This document shows, one piece after another, positions 37,644-45,949 of a stretch of 64,000 bases of DNA (position 1 is the stretch's first letter; every line of letters starts with the position of its first letter). Source of the DNA: Streptomyces sp. DI166 (GTDB lineage: Bacteria; Actinomycetota; Actinomycetes; Streptomycetales; Streptomycetaceae); assembly GCF_900091315.1 (NCBI RefSeq), contig NZ_FLSP01000001.1, positions 62,001-126,000 on the forward strand, written 5' to 3'. Made by a program: the position numbers and the translations under genes. The notes below the pieces were generated by a model. It did not search any database and was not told the origin of the DNA. It was given only the letters and a program-made list of their open reading frames with translations.

Positions 37644-38549
37644 TCAGGCCCACCTCGCGCAGCAGCTGAATCCTGCCGGGCTTGGGCGGGCCGAGAAGTA
37701 CGTCGTATTCGGCGGCGGCGATCGCGCGGATCGCCGCCCTTCCCCCGCCACGAACCCTGCGAGCAGCAGTCTCAGCCTGCCGTGGACGCTACCCACCAGG
37801 GGGGCGCCTTCATTCAGGAGATCGTGGGCGCGTTCTGCTTCGTATGCAACCAGTGCGCGCACCGATGCGCCCGCGGTTTTTGTGGCGAGGTCCGCCTCCT
37901 GGACGTGAAAGCGCTTCATGTCCTCGGCGGGCAGGTAGATCCGGTCACGCCCGAGGTCCTCGGTGACGTCCTGGAGGTGCTCGACGATCTGGAGGGCGGT
38001 GCACACGGCGTCGGAGCGGCGGATCCGCTCGGGGGTGGCGGTACCGGTGACGGCGAGGACGAGGTGTCCGACGGGGTTGGCGGACAGCTCGCAGTAGGCG
38101 AGCAGGTCGTCGTAGGTCTCGTAGCGGGTGACGAGTTGGTCCTGGCGGTTGGCCTGGATGAGACCGAGGAAGGGCCCGGGGGTCAGGGCGCGGCGGCGGA
38201 CCGTGGGCTGCAGGCGGCGCAGCAGCGGGTGGCGCGGGGTGGAGTCGAAGACGCGGCGCAGATCGGCTTCGAGGGCGTCCAGCATGAGCAGCCGGTCCTC
38301 GCTGTCCGACACACCGAGGAAACGCGCGTCGGCGCCGCCGGGGGCGAGATCGCCGTCGCCGATGTCGTCGACCAGACGTGCGAAGCCGTAGACGGCCATC
38401 AGATCGGCGCGCCAGGCGCGGGGCAGGAAGAAGGGGGCCACGGGAAAGTTCTCGTGCGCGGCCTTGTCGAGCGTGCCGCGTTCGGTGTCCACGGCGCGCG
38501 GCGTGCCGGCGCCCGTCACCGCGTACTGCCCGGGGCGGGGACGGCACAT
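37644..38549 (-). CDS. hpnC: Hydroxysqualene synthase HpnC, frameshifted near the 3' end
   Basis: The open frame encodes 301 aa. The HpnC core is intact, with DDIGD (61-65) and the second Asp motif in EHLQDVTEDLGRDR; it hydrolyses presqualene diphosphate to hydroxysqualene. From residue 270 the sequence departs from the family: after AGFVAG it reads EGRRSARS and ends at 37644. Adding one G to the five-G run (37742-37746) gives AGFVAGGRAAIRAIAA and a normal tail ending at TGA 37626-37624, overlapping the hpnD start. So a base is missing, by mutation or sequencing error. ATG 38549 starts the longest frame; GTG 38519 is also plausible. Confidence 0.9.
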   Translation of the reverse strand: MCRPRPGQYAVTGAGTPRAVDTERGTLDKAAHENFPVAPFFLPRAWRADLMAVYGFARLVDDIGDGDLAPGGADARFLGVSDSEDRLLMLDALEADLRRVFDSTPRHPLLRRLQPTVRRRALTPGPFLGLIQANRQDQLVTRYETYDDLLAYCELSANPVGHLVLAVTGTATPERIRRSDAVCTALQIVEHLQDVTEDLGRDRIYLPAEDMKRFHVQEADLATKTAGASVRALVAYEAERAHDLLNEGAPLVGSVHGRLRLLLAGFVAGEGRRSARSPPPNTTYFSARPSPAGFSCCARWA

Positions 38550-38836
38550 GCTGCGTTGAGCTGGGGAGTTTCCGTAGCCATTGCCGTCACATCTCCCGTT
38601 CTACACCGCCGACCCAATACACACTATTTCGGACACGCCGCCCGGCTGTCCGCGCGGGCTCCCCAGCAGAGGGTGTGGGGCATTATGGCCCCACTTGCCG
38701 CGATTCGGGACCGGTCCAGCTTACGTTGTACAACGCACAGTGGTTTACCGGGGTGTCCTGCGCATCACAAGAACACACCGATTGGTCCCAAGATTCCTGC
38801 GGGAAGCCGCAGTTGGCGTTTCCTTCGCAGACGCAG
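38550..38836. other. Intergenic region upstream of the hopanoid operon
   Basis: No gene is supported. The region carries the minus-strand promoter of the hopanoid operon and the 3' flank of the ABC exporter operon, together with the terminator that follows. A 21-codon minus-strand frame (38581-38516) ends in a TGA overlapping an in-frame GTG of hpnC; I cannot tell whether it is translated. No clear -35/-10 pair was found. Confidence 0.35.
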
Positions 38837-38865
38837 AGCCCCGCCGGAAGGGTTCCGGCGGGGCT
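38837..38865 (-). terminator. Hairpin terminator of the phospho-alcohol/ABC exporter operon
   Basis: A perfect 13-bp stem (38837-38849 with 38853-38865) with a GGG loop lies about 40 nt after the ATPase stop on the minus strand. Confidence 0.8.
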
Positions 38866-38906
38866 GGCGGAAGCGGGGTGGGCCGGGTGCGTCGGTCCGG
38901 TATGGA

Positions 38907-39683
38907 CTACTTGCCCGTGAACTTCTCGTACTCCTTGAGGACCTCGTCCGTGGGTCCGTCCATGCGCAGCTCGCCCCGTTCCAGCCACAGCACACGGTTG
39001 CAGGTGTCGCGGATCGACTTGTTGTTGTGGCTGACCAGGAAGACCGTGCCGGCCTCCTTGCGCAGCTCGCGGATGCGGGCCTCGGAGCGCTTCTGGAACT
39101 TGCGGTCGCCGGTGGCCAGGGCCTCGTCGATCATCAGCACGTCGTGGTCCTTGGCGGCGGCGATGGAGAACCGCAGCCGGGCCGCCATACCCGACGAGTA
39201 CGTGCGCATCGGCAGCGTGATGAAGTCGCCCTTCTCGTTGATCCCGGAGAAGTCCACGATCTCCTGGTAGCGCGCCTTGACCTGCTCGCGGGTCATCCCC
39301 ATGGCGAGCCCGCCGAGGATCACGTTCCGCTCACCGGTCAGGTCGTTCATCAGGGCCGCGTTCACACCGAGCAGGGAGGGCTGGCCGTCGGTGTAGACCT
39401 TGCCGCTCTCGGCGGGCAGCAGTCCCGCGATGGCGCGCAGCAGGGTCGACTTGCCGGAGCCGTTGGAGCCGATCAGGCCGATGGCCTCGCCGCGGTAGGC
39501 GACGAAGGAGACCCCGCGCACGGCGTGCACCTTGCGCACGCCCCGCTCCTCGCCGCGCCTGAGGATGCGGCTGAGGGCGGCGGTGGCGCTGCCCTTGCCG
39601 GACTTGGCGCCGTTGACCCGGTAGACGATGTGCAGATCGTCGGCGATCACGGTGGGGCGGCGGTCCGCCTGCTGCTCAGCCAC
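38907..39683 (-). CDS. ABC exporter ATPase (TagH/Wzt-like)
   Basis: This 258-aa ATPase has Walker A GLIGSNGSGKST (near residue 72), a signature region around MAARLRFSIAAAKDHDVL and Walker B VLMIDEALATGD. The IDEAL/ATGD form is typical of polysaccharide and teichoic-acid ABC-2 exporters (TagH, RfbB, Wzt). It lacks the long C-terminal glycan-binding domain of Wzt. It overlaps the permease gene by 8 nt. It should drive export of the lipid-linked or glycan product of the same operon across the membrane. Confidence 0.93.
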   Translation of the reverse strand: MAEQQADRRPTVIADDLHIVYRVNGAKSGKGSATAALSRILRRGEERGVRKVHAVRGVSFVAYRGEAIGLIGSNGSGKSTLLRAIAGLLPAESGKVYTDGQPSLLGVNAALMNDLTGERNVILGGLAMGMTREQVKARYQEIVDFSGINEKGDFITLPMRTYSSGMAARLRFSIAAAKDHDVLMIDEALATGDRKFQKRSEARIRELRKEAGTVFLVSHNNKSIRDTCNRVLWLERGELRMDGPTDEVLKEYEKFTGK

Positions 39684-40611
39684 GGCCGTACCTCTCTTCC
39701 GCCTTCCAGAAGTACACGAAGCCGACGGCCCCGATCACCACGGCCCAGCCGACGGCGAACAGCCACACGTGCGGGGGCAGGTACGAGGAGCCGTAGCCGT
39801 CGATCAGCGCGAAGCGGATCAGGTCCATGTAGACGGCGGCGGGGTTCCACTGGAGGGCCTCGGTGAGCCAGCCCGGCACGTCCTTGTCGGCCAGCATCGC
39901 CGGGATGCTGAACATGACGCCCGAGGCGTACAGCCAGGTGCGCAGCACGAACGGCATCAGCTGGGCGAGGTCGGGGGTCTTGCTGCCCATCCGGGCGAAG
40001 ATCAGCGCCAGGCCGGTGTTGAACACGAACTGCAGGGTGAGCGCCGGGACCACCAGCAGCCAGGACAGGCTCGGGTAGCTGCCGAACGCGACCATGATCA
40101 GCACCAGCACGATCATGGAGTAGAGCAGCTGCTGGAGCTGCTGGAGCGCGAAGGAGATCGGCAGGGAGGCGCGCGGGAAGTGCAGCGCGCGCACCAGGCC
40201 CAGGTTGCCGGAGATGGCGCGCACGCCGGCGAGGACCGAGCTCTGGGTGAAGGTGAACACGAACACGCCCGTGACCAGGAACGGCACGTAGATGTCGTGG
40301 GGGATGCCCTTACGGGCGCCCAGGAGCAGACCGAAAATGAAGAAGTACACGAGCGCGTTCAGCAGCGGTGTGGCCACCTGCCACAGCTGGCCGAGCTTCG
40401 CCTGGCTGTACTGGGCGGTCAGCTTCGCCCGTGAGAAGGCGAGGATGAAGTGCCGCCGGTCCCAGAGCTGGCGGACGTACTCGACGAGCGTGGGGCGGGC
40501 GCCGCTCACGCTCAGCCCGTACTTGGCGGCCAGTTCGGCCGCCGTGAGTCCCTCGTCGGGCGACGGGGGCGCGGTCACCGCGACCTGGCCGTCGTGCGTT
40601 GTCTCACTCAC
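39676..40611 (-). CDS. ABC-2 type exporter permease (TagG/Wzm-like)
   Basis: This 311-aa membrane protein has a cytoplasmic N-terminus, including VEYVRQLWDRRHFILAFSRAKL, and about six helices between residues 75 and 305, the ABC-2 permease layout of TagG/Wzm exporters. It is the sixth gene of the operon that begins at 45949 and follows the glycosyltransferase by 96 nt. Together with the ATPase it forms a minimal exporter. Confidence 0.92.
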   Translation of the reverse strand: MSETTHDGQVAVTAPPSPDEGLTAAELAAKYGLSVSGARPTLVEYVRQLWDRRHFILAFSRAKLTAQYSQAKLGQLWQVATPLLNALVYFFIFGLLLGARKGIPHDIYVPFLVTGVFVFTFTQSSVLAGVRAISGNLGLVRALHFPRASLPISFALQQLQQLLYSMIVLVLIMVAFGSYPSLSWLLVVPALTLQFVFNTGLALIFARMGSKTPDLAQLMPFVLRTWLYASGVMFSIPAMLADKDVPGWLTEALQWNPAAVYMDLIRFALIDGYGSSYLPPHVWLFAVGWAVVIGAVGFVYFWKAEERYGRG

Positions 40612-40707
40612 TGGTGGAAACTTTCGTCTTCGGGATGCGCAGCCTGTGCGGGCATGCCGGGTGCCTGAGGTCTGGGTGCGGACCTCCTGTGCGTGCTTGG
40701 AAGCTTG

Positions 40708-41604
40708 TCAGATGACAGGAGGACGGCCCAGCCTGGTCAGCCGCCACACCGTACGCCACTTCATGGGACGGCGTGGCCCGCAGGGGCTCGTCCAGCCTTC
40801 CCGGAATCCGCCGAACCATGCCCGCAGGGCGGGGACCGAGGGGCGGCGCACCAGGGTGAGCAGCAGCCAGACGCCCAGGTAGACCGGGATCAGGAGGGCG
40901 GGCAGATTGCGGCGGGCCAGCCAGACGCGGTTGCGGGCGACCATGCGGTGGTAGACCGCGTGCCGGGAGGGGGCGGTCGTGGGGTGGTACAGCACCATGT
41001 CGGACCGGTAGTCGATCATCCAGCCCGCGTCGAGGGCCCGCCATGCCAGGTCGGTTTCCTCGTGCGCGTAGAAGAATTCGTCCGGGAGTCCGCCGACCTC
41101 GGCGAAGACCTGGGTGCGGACGGCGTTGGCGCCGCCCAGGAAGGTGGTGACCCGGGAGGAGCGCATCGGGTCGCTGGCGCGCAGCCGGGGGACGTGGCGG
41201 CGCTGCGTCTGCCCGGTCTCGGGGTCGGCGATTCGGAAGCTGATGATGCCGAGCCGGGGGTCCTCGGCGAAGGCCTTGCGGCACAGCTCGGCGGTGTCGT
41301 GGTGGGCGAGCAGGCCGTCGTCGTCGAGGAAGAGCAATATGTCGACGTCGCGGCCGCTGGGGCCGAATGCCTCGATACCGACGTTGCGGCCACCGGGGAT
41401 GCCGAGGTTCTCGGGCAGCTCGATGGTGCGCACGCCCTCCGGGACGTCCGGGACGGCCGCGCCGTTGCCGACGACGACTACTTCGACGCGGTCGCCCTCC
41501 TGCTTGGCGATGGAGTCCAGGAGCGCGCGCAGCTCCTCGGGCCGGTTGCCCATGGTGATGATCACCGCTCCGACCTTCGGGGAGGTCTCCATGGGCGCGC
41601 TCAC
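40708..41604 (-). CDS. Family 2 glycosyltransferase
   Basis: This 298-aa GT-A-fold enzyme has the nucleotide-binding start VGAVIITMGNRPEELRALL, the Asp-rich LLFLDDDGLL (metal-binding) and the FFYAHEETDLAWRALDAGW motif typical of rhamnosyl/galactosyl-type GT2 enzymes. A hydrophobic segment (about 244-264) near the C-terminus may anchor it to the membrane. GTG 41604 overlaps the stop of the CDP-alcohol transferase (GTGA). It probably glycosylates the molecule built by the upstream genes. Donor and acceptor unknown. Confidence 0.92.
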   Translation of the reverse strand: MSAPMETSPKVGAVIITMGNRPEELRALLDSIAKQEGDRVEVVVVGNGAAVPDVPEGVRTIELPENLGIPGGRNVGIEAFGPSGRDVDILLFLDDDGLLAHHDTAELCRKAFAEDPRLGIISFRIADPETGQTQRRHVPRLRASDPMRSSRVTTFLGGANAVRTQVFAEVGGLPDEFFYAHEETDLAWRALDAGWMIDYRSDMVLYHPTTAPSRHAVYHRMVARNRVWLARRNLPALLIPVYLGVWLLLTLVRRPSVPALRAWFGGFREGWTSPCGPRRPMKWRTVWRLTRLGRPPVI

Positions 41605-42380
41605 CTCAGCCTGCTCGACGCGAGGATGGAGACCAGGTGCAGCACGGTCTGGAGCATCGCGATCCCGGCGAGCACGGCGACGCCGAGGCGGGAGAAGAAC
41701 AGGTCGCCGTGGATCTGGTCGGCGACGGCCAGCACCAGGATCAGCAGCGAGGCCTCGATGCCGAGGATCAGCCGGTGGAACTTGAGCATGGCGGCGGCCC
41801 GGCGGGCGAGCGCCATGCCGGAGGAGCGCATCTCGGCGGCGGCCTCCTGCACCGGCGGCTTGCCGTTCTGGTGCCGGGCGACACCGACCAGGTCGGTCTC
41901 GGCCTTGATCAGGATGGCGCCGAGCGCGGCCAGGGTGCCGAGGAAGGCCCACAGCCAGTCGATACGGCCGCTGCCCCACAGGTCGGCGGCGCGCAGTCCG
42001 AAGCCGGTGAGGACGGCGGCGTCGGTGAGATAGGCGCCCACCCGGTCCAGGTAGACGCCGCTGAGCGAGTACTGCTTGCGCCAGCGGGCGATCTCGCCGT
42101 CGACGCAGTCCAGCAGCAGATACATCTGCACGCAGACCACGCCGAGCACGGCGCCCGGGATCCCCGGCACGAGCAGTGCCGGGGCCGCGAGCACGCCGAA
42201 GACGGTCATCAGGTACGTGAGCTGGTTGGGCGTGACCCTGGTGTTGACCAGGTAGCGGTCGACCCGCAGGGACACCTCACGCATGTAGAGGCGTCCCATC
42301 CAGTGCTCACCGCTGCGCCGGTCCTTCACCCCCGCGGGGTGAACGACCGGACGGAGTTCAGCTACCGATGGCCTTGACAT
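41601..42380 (-). CDS. CDP-alcohol phosphatidyltransferase-family protein with altered motif
   Basis: This 259-aa protein has about six helices and the CDP-alcohol phosphotransferase region Asp91-x-x-Asp94-Gly-x-x-Ala-Arg...Gly108-x3-Asp112-x3. The fourth aspartate, normally the catalytic base, is replaced by Ala116 (LDRVGAYLTD). The first three metal-binding aspartates are kept. So either the subfamily uses another residue or the protein has lost activity. It overlaps the dehydrogenase gene by 23 nt and the glycosyltransferase by 4 nt, so it is firmly part of the operon. Confidence 0.88.
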   Translation of the reverse strand: MSRPSVAELRPVVHPAGVKDRRSGEHWMGRLYMREVSLRVDRYLVNTRVTPNQLTYLMTVFGVLAAPALLVPGIPGAVLGVVCVQMYLLLDCVDGEIARWRKQYSLSGVYLDRVGAYLTDAAVLTGFGLRAADLWGSGRIDWLWAFLGTLAALGAILIKAETDLVGVARHQNGKPPVQEAAAEMRSSGMALARRAAAMLKFHRLILGIEASLLILVLAVADQIHGDLFFSRLGVAVLAGIAMLQTVLHLVSILASSRLR

Positions 42381-43419
42381 AGTCGGCGTAGATGTCCTTG
42401 ATCTGGTCGGTTGTCAGGTCGAGGTGTTCGAGGATGGTGTAACGGCCGGGCCGGGTCTGCGGAGCGAACTCCACGGCACGGACGAACTCCTGTGTGCTGA
42501 AGCCGATCTCCTCCGGCAGCACCGGGAGCCCGTGGCGACGCAGCACCCCGGCCATGTAGGCCGACTCCTCGTGGGCACCGCGCAGGTACATCGCGAAGGC
42601 CGCGCCCAGCCCGCACTGTTCGCCGTGGGCGGCGGCGCGCCTGGGGTAGAGCAGGTCGAACGCGTGGTTGATCTCGTGGCAGGCGCCGGAGGACGGGCGG
42701 GAGTCGCCCGACACCGACATGGCGATACCGCTGAGCACCAGCGCCTCGGCGAGCACCTGGAGGAAGTCGGTGTCCCCGACCCCGCCCGGGTGCCTGAGCA
42801 CCGCCTCCCCGGCCTGCCGGGCGATGGCGGCGGCCAGGCCGTCGATCTTCTCCCCCTTGACGCGGTGGGCCAGTTCCCAGTCCGCGATGGCGGAGATGTT
42901 GGAGACGGCGTCCCCGATCCCGGCGCGCACGAAGCGGACCGGGGCCTCCCGGATGACGTCGAGGTCGATGACGACCGCGATCGGGTTGGGCACGCCGTAG
43001 GAGCCGCGGCCCGCGTCGTTGTCGAGGGTGGCGACCGGCGAGCACAGGCCGTCGTGCGCAAGGTTGGTGGGTACGGCGACCAGCGGGAGGCCGACCCGTG
43101 CCGCGGCGAACTTCGCACAGTCGATGATCTTGCCGCCGCCGAGTCCGACGACCGCGTCGTAGTGGCCGGCCTTTATGGCGCCGGCCAGCCGGACCGCGTC
43201 GTCGAGGGTGCCGCCGCCGACCTCGTACCAGCTGGCGCCGGGCAGCGAGGGGGCGAGCCGCTCGCGCAGCCTGGCGCCGGAGCCGCCGCTGACGGCGACG
43301 GCCAGCTTGCCGGAGTGCGAGACGCGCTCGTCGGCGAGGACGCAGCCCAGATCGTCGAGGGCACCCGGGCGGATGTCCACGACGACCGGCGAGGGAATCA
43401 GCCGGGTCAGTACTGGCAC
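42358..43419 (-). CDS. Iron-containing alcohol dehydrogenase, glycerol-1-phosphate dehydrogenase-like
   Basis: This 353-aa protein is of the Fe-ADH/G1P dehydrogenase family (EgsA/AraM branch). It has GGGKIIDCAKFAA and PTNLAHDGLCSPVATL near the nucleotide site, and histidines in SSGACHEINHAFD and AAAHGEQCGLGA that would bind the metal. The known reaction of the closest families is reversible reduction of dihydroxyacetone phosphate to sn-glycerol 1-phosphate. GTG 43419 is chosen for GGGAG 6 nt upstream; it overlaps the nucleotidyltransferase end by 13 nt. Glycerol 1-phosphate is unusual in bacteria, which makes this operon notable. Confidence 0.85.
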   Translation of the reverse strand: MPVLTRLIPSPVVVDIRPGALDDLGCVLADERVSHSGKLAVAVSGGSGARLRERLAPSLPGASWYEVGGGTLDDAVRLAGAIKAGHYDAVVGLGGGKIIDCAKFAAARVGLPLVAVPTNLAHDGLCSPVATLDNDAGRGSYGVPNPIAVVIDLDVIREAPVRFVRAGIGDAVSNISAIADWELAHRVKGEKIDGLAAAIARQAGEAVLRHPGGVGDTDFLQVLAEALVLSGIAMSVSGDSRPSSGACHEINHAFDLLYPRRAAAHGEQCGLGAAFAMYLRGAHEESAYMAGVLRRHGLPVLPEEIGFSTQEFVRAVEFAPQTRPGRYTILEHLDLTTDQIKDIYADYVKAIGS

Positions 43420-44159
43420 GCGATCTCCCGTCCGCGGGCGAGATCGTCGTGGTTGTCGATCTCCACCCACTGAACGTCACCGATCGGCGCCGTGTCGATC
43501 CTGAAGCCGCGGTTCACGAGCTCCTGGTAGCCGTGCTCGTAGAACTGCTGCGGGTCGGTCTCCCAGACCGTCTTCAGCGCGTCGACCAGTTCGGGGGCGG
43601 CGTCGCCCTCGATGAGGGTGACACCGATGTACTCGCCGGTGGCCTCGGCCGGGTCCATCAGCTTGGTGATCCTCGTGACGCCCTTGGCGGGGTCCACGAC
43701 GACCTTCATCTCCTCGTCGGCGAGGGACTTCACGCTGTCCAGGGCGAGGATGATCTTCTTGCCGTCGCCGCGGGCGGCGAGCAGCGTCTTCTCGACGGAG
43801 ACCGGGTGGACGGTGTCGCCGTTGGCGAGGATCACGCCGTCCTTGAGGACGTCACGGCCGCACCACAGGGAGTAGGCGTTGTTCCACTCCTCGGCCTTGT
43901 CGTTGTCGATGAGGGTGAGCTTGAGGCCGTACTTGGCCTCCAGCGCCGCCTTGCGCGCGTACACGGCCTCCTTGCGGTAGCCGACGATGATCGCGACCTC
44001 GGTCAGGCCGATCTCGGCGAAATTGCCGAGGGTGAGGTCCAGGACCGTCGGTTCGCCCTCTATGCCCGCGGGGCCCACCGGCACCAGAGCCTTGGGAAGG
44101 CTGTCGGTGTAGGGGCGCAGACGCCGTCCGGCGCCGGCCGCGAGCACGAGGCCGATCAT
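43407..44159 (-). CDS. Nucleotidyltransferase (phosphocholine/polyol-phosphate cytidylyltransferase-like)
   Basis: This 250-aa NTP-transferase has the signature LAAGAGRRLRPYTDSLPKALVPVG (residues 5-28) and ILANGDTVHP for the metal site. The NAYSLWCGRD segment is typical of LicC-like phosphocholine and related polyol-phosphate cytidylyltransferases. It probably activates a phosphorylated alcohol, perhaps glycerol 1-phosphate from the next gene, to a CDP derivative used by the neighbouring CDP-alcohol transferases. It overlaps the upstream gene in an ATGA. Confidence 0.88.
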   Translation of the reverse strand: MIGLVLAAGAGRRLRPYTDSLPKALVPVGPAGIEGEPTVLDLTLGNFAEIGLTEVAIIVGYRKEAVYARKAALEAKYGLKLTLIDNDKAEEWNNAYSLWCGRDVLKDGVILANGDTVHPVSVEKTLLAARGDGKKIILALDSVKSLADEEMKVVVDPAKGVTRITKLMDPAEATGEYIGVTLIEGDAAPELVDALKTVWETDPQQFYEHGYQELVNRGFRIDTAPIGDVQWVEIDNHDDLARGREIACQY

Positions 44160-45949
44160 GCGGGTTCTCCTTCATCGTGAACGGCGGGTGCCCCTGCGGA
44201 CACCCAGAAGCGGATGCTCTCGACGAGCACCACGAGGGCGACGGCCACGGCCAGAACCGTGAGCGCTGCCTGGAATTGCGAGGCGGTGAGGACCGCGGCC
44301 AGGACGGTGACGAGCAGAGTCCGTCCTTCGTGCCCCCCGACGGCGCGCACCAGCCAGGCCGGGGGCGCCCCGGCGTTGCCGCGGATGCGGTACACCGTGT
44401 CGTAGTGATGGTAGGCGACGGCCGCCACCAGTCCGAAAGCCGCAGGAAGGGCCCCGTTCACGTCCGCGCGGGCCGCGAGGACCAGGACCGTGCCGTACTC
44501 GGCGGCGCGGAACACCGGGGGCACCAGCCAGTCGAGGGGGCCCTTGAGGGGCCGGGCGACGGCAAGGCCGGAGGTGACGGCGTAGACGAGGGCGCCGACG
44601 ACGGGCAGGGGGCCGCCGAAGCCGGTGAAGGCGGCGGTGGCGATCAGTACGAGGCCGCCGAGCAGGGCGACCGCGGGGGCGGCGAAGCCGGGGAGCCCGC
44701 GCGCGACGCTCTTCGTCGCCCGCGCGAGACCCTCGGCGAGGGGGCCGGAGTCGGCGAGGTCCGCCAGCGCCCGCGCCGCCCGGTCGGTGCGGCGGGCCCT
44801 GCGGGTCACCGAGCGCAGCACGCGGCCCGCCGTGGTGTACGTGGCCGCGAAGGCGCAGCCGATCAGCAGGGCGTAGAAGGTGATCCGCGGCGTGGTGAAC
44901 GCGGTGAGCACGGCGATCATCGCCCAGCGTTCGCCGATCGGCAGGACGATCATGCGGCGTACCCAGACCGTCCAGCCGACGCTGTCGAGCTTGTCGGAGA
45001 GGGCGGCGGTGGGGCTGGTGTTGGCGGTGGCGTCGTGGTTGGCCTCGTTGAAGGAGAAGTCCACGACGTGCCGGCAGGTCTGCAGGACCATCGCGCCGAG
45101 GGCGAGTGCCCAGACGTCGTCGCCGCCGCGGGCCGCGCCGAGGGCGAGGCCCGCGTAGTAGGCGTACTCCTTGGCCCGGTCGAAGGTGGCGTCGAGCCAG
45201 GCGCCGAGGGTGGAGTACTGCAGCGAGTAGCGGGCGAGCTGGCCGTCGGTGCAGTCCAGCACGAAGGAGAAGAGCAGCAGCACACCGGCGGCGACGAAAC
45301 CGCCGCGGGTGCCGGTGGCCGCGCAGCCGGCCGCGATCAGCGCGGTGAGCAGGGAGGCGGTGGTGACCTGGTTCGGGGTCAGACCGCGGCGGGCGCACCA
45401 GCGCGCGATGTAGCGGGAGTAGGGGCTGATGAAGAAGGTGGTGAAGAAGCCGTCGCGGGCCTTGACCGCCGACTTCAGACGTATGGCCTCGTCGTCGACG
45501 GCGGCGACGGCCTGCCGGGCCTCGTTGCGGGCCTGGGGGTCGGCCGGGACGGTGGCCACCAGGCTGCCGAGTTCGGGGCGGTGCACCTCGGTGTCGAGGG
45601 CCTCCACGATCCGGTCGGCGAGGCTGTCCACGAGGGTGGTGCCGGCGGCGGAGTTCTCGCGGGCCAGGGCCCGGGTCAGGGCCTGCCGGGCGGCGGGCTG
45701 GGCCGTGACGGCGCCCGGGATCGCGGCGAGCGGGAAGCGGGGGTCGGTCAGCCCGAGGCGCAGCGCGTGCGCGTGGCCGACGAAGCGGGCGTCGACCACG
45801 GCGACCCGCTCCCCGCTCGGCACCCGCGCCAGCAGCGACTCCGCCTCAGCGGCGTCGGCGGCGGCGCGGACGTCGAAGCCGAGGGAGCGCAGCTCGCTCT
45901 CGATCGACGATCCGGGGACCGGCTGACCGGTGAGGATGGCGGTCGACAA
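44156..45949 (-). CDS. Multidomain CDP-alcohol phosphatidyltransferase (DUF5941-type C-terminus)
   Basis: This 597-aa membrane protein is the first gene of the operon. Residues 1-150 form a soluble Ala-rich domain that I do not recognise. A CDP-alcohol phosphotransferase domain follows, with all four aspartates (Asp232, Asp235, Asp253, Asp257) in DCTDGQLAR...GAWLDATFD. A hydrophobic C-terminal domain of about 200 residues, with several helices, resembles DUF5941. It should couple a CDP-activated alcohol to a second alcohol in the membrane. TTG 45949 has GGGAG about 8 nt upstream. Confidence 0.85.
   Translation of the reverse strand: MSTAILTGQPVPGSSIESELRSLGFDVRAAADAAEAESLLARVPSGERVAVVDARFVGHAHALRLGLTDPRFPLAAIPGAVTAQPAARQALTRALARENSAAGTTLVDSLADRIVEALDTEVHRPELGSLVATVPADPQARNEARQAVAAVDDEAIRLKSAVKARDGFFTTFFISPYSRYIARWCARRGLTPNQVTTASLLTALIAAGCAATGTRGGFVAAGVLLLFSFVLDCTDGQLARYSLQYSTLGAWLDATFDRAKEYAYYAGLALGAARGGDDVWALALGAMVLQTCRHVVDFSFNEANHDATANTSPTAALSDKLDSVGWTVWVRRMIVLPIGERWAMIAVLTAFTTPRITFYALLIGCAFAATYTTAGRVLRSVTRRARRTDRAARALADLADSGPLAEGLARATKSVARGLPGFAAPAVALLGGLVLIATAAFTGFGGPLPVVGALVYAVTSGLAVARPLKGPLDWLVPPVFRAAEYGTVLVLAARADVNGALPAAFGLVAAVAYHHYDTVYRIRGNAGAPPAWLVRAVGGHEGRTLLVTVLAAVLTASQFQAALTVLAVAVALVVLVESIRFWVSAGAPAVHDEGEPA

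Noticed and set aside
38516..38581. 21-codon frame upstream of hpnC with stop overlapping an in-frame GTG
   Set aside because: The ribosome-binding site is too far from the ATG and there is no independent support; kept only as a possible leader peptide.
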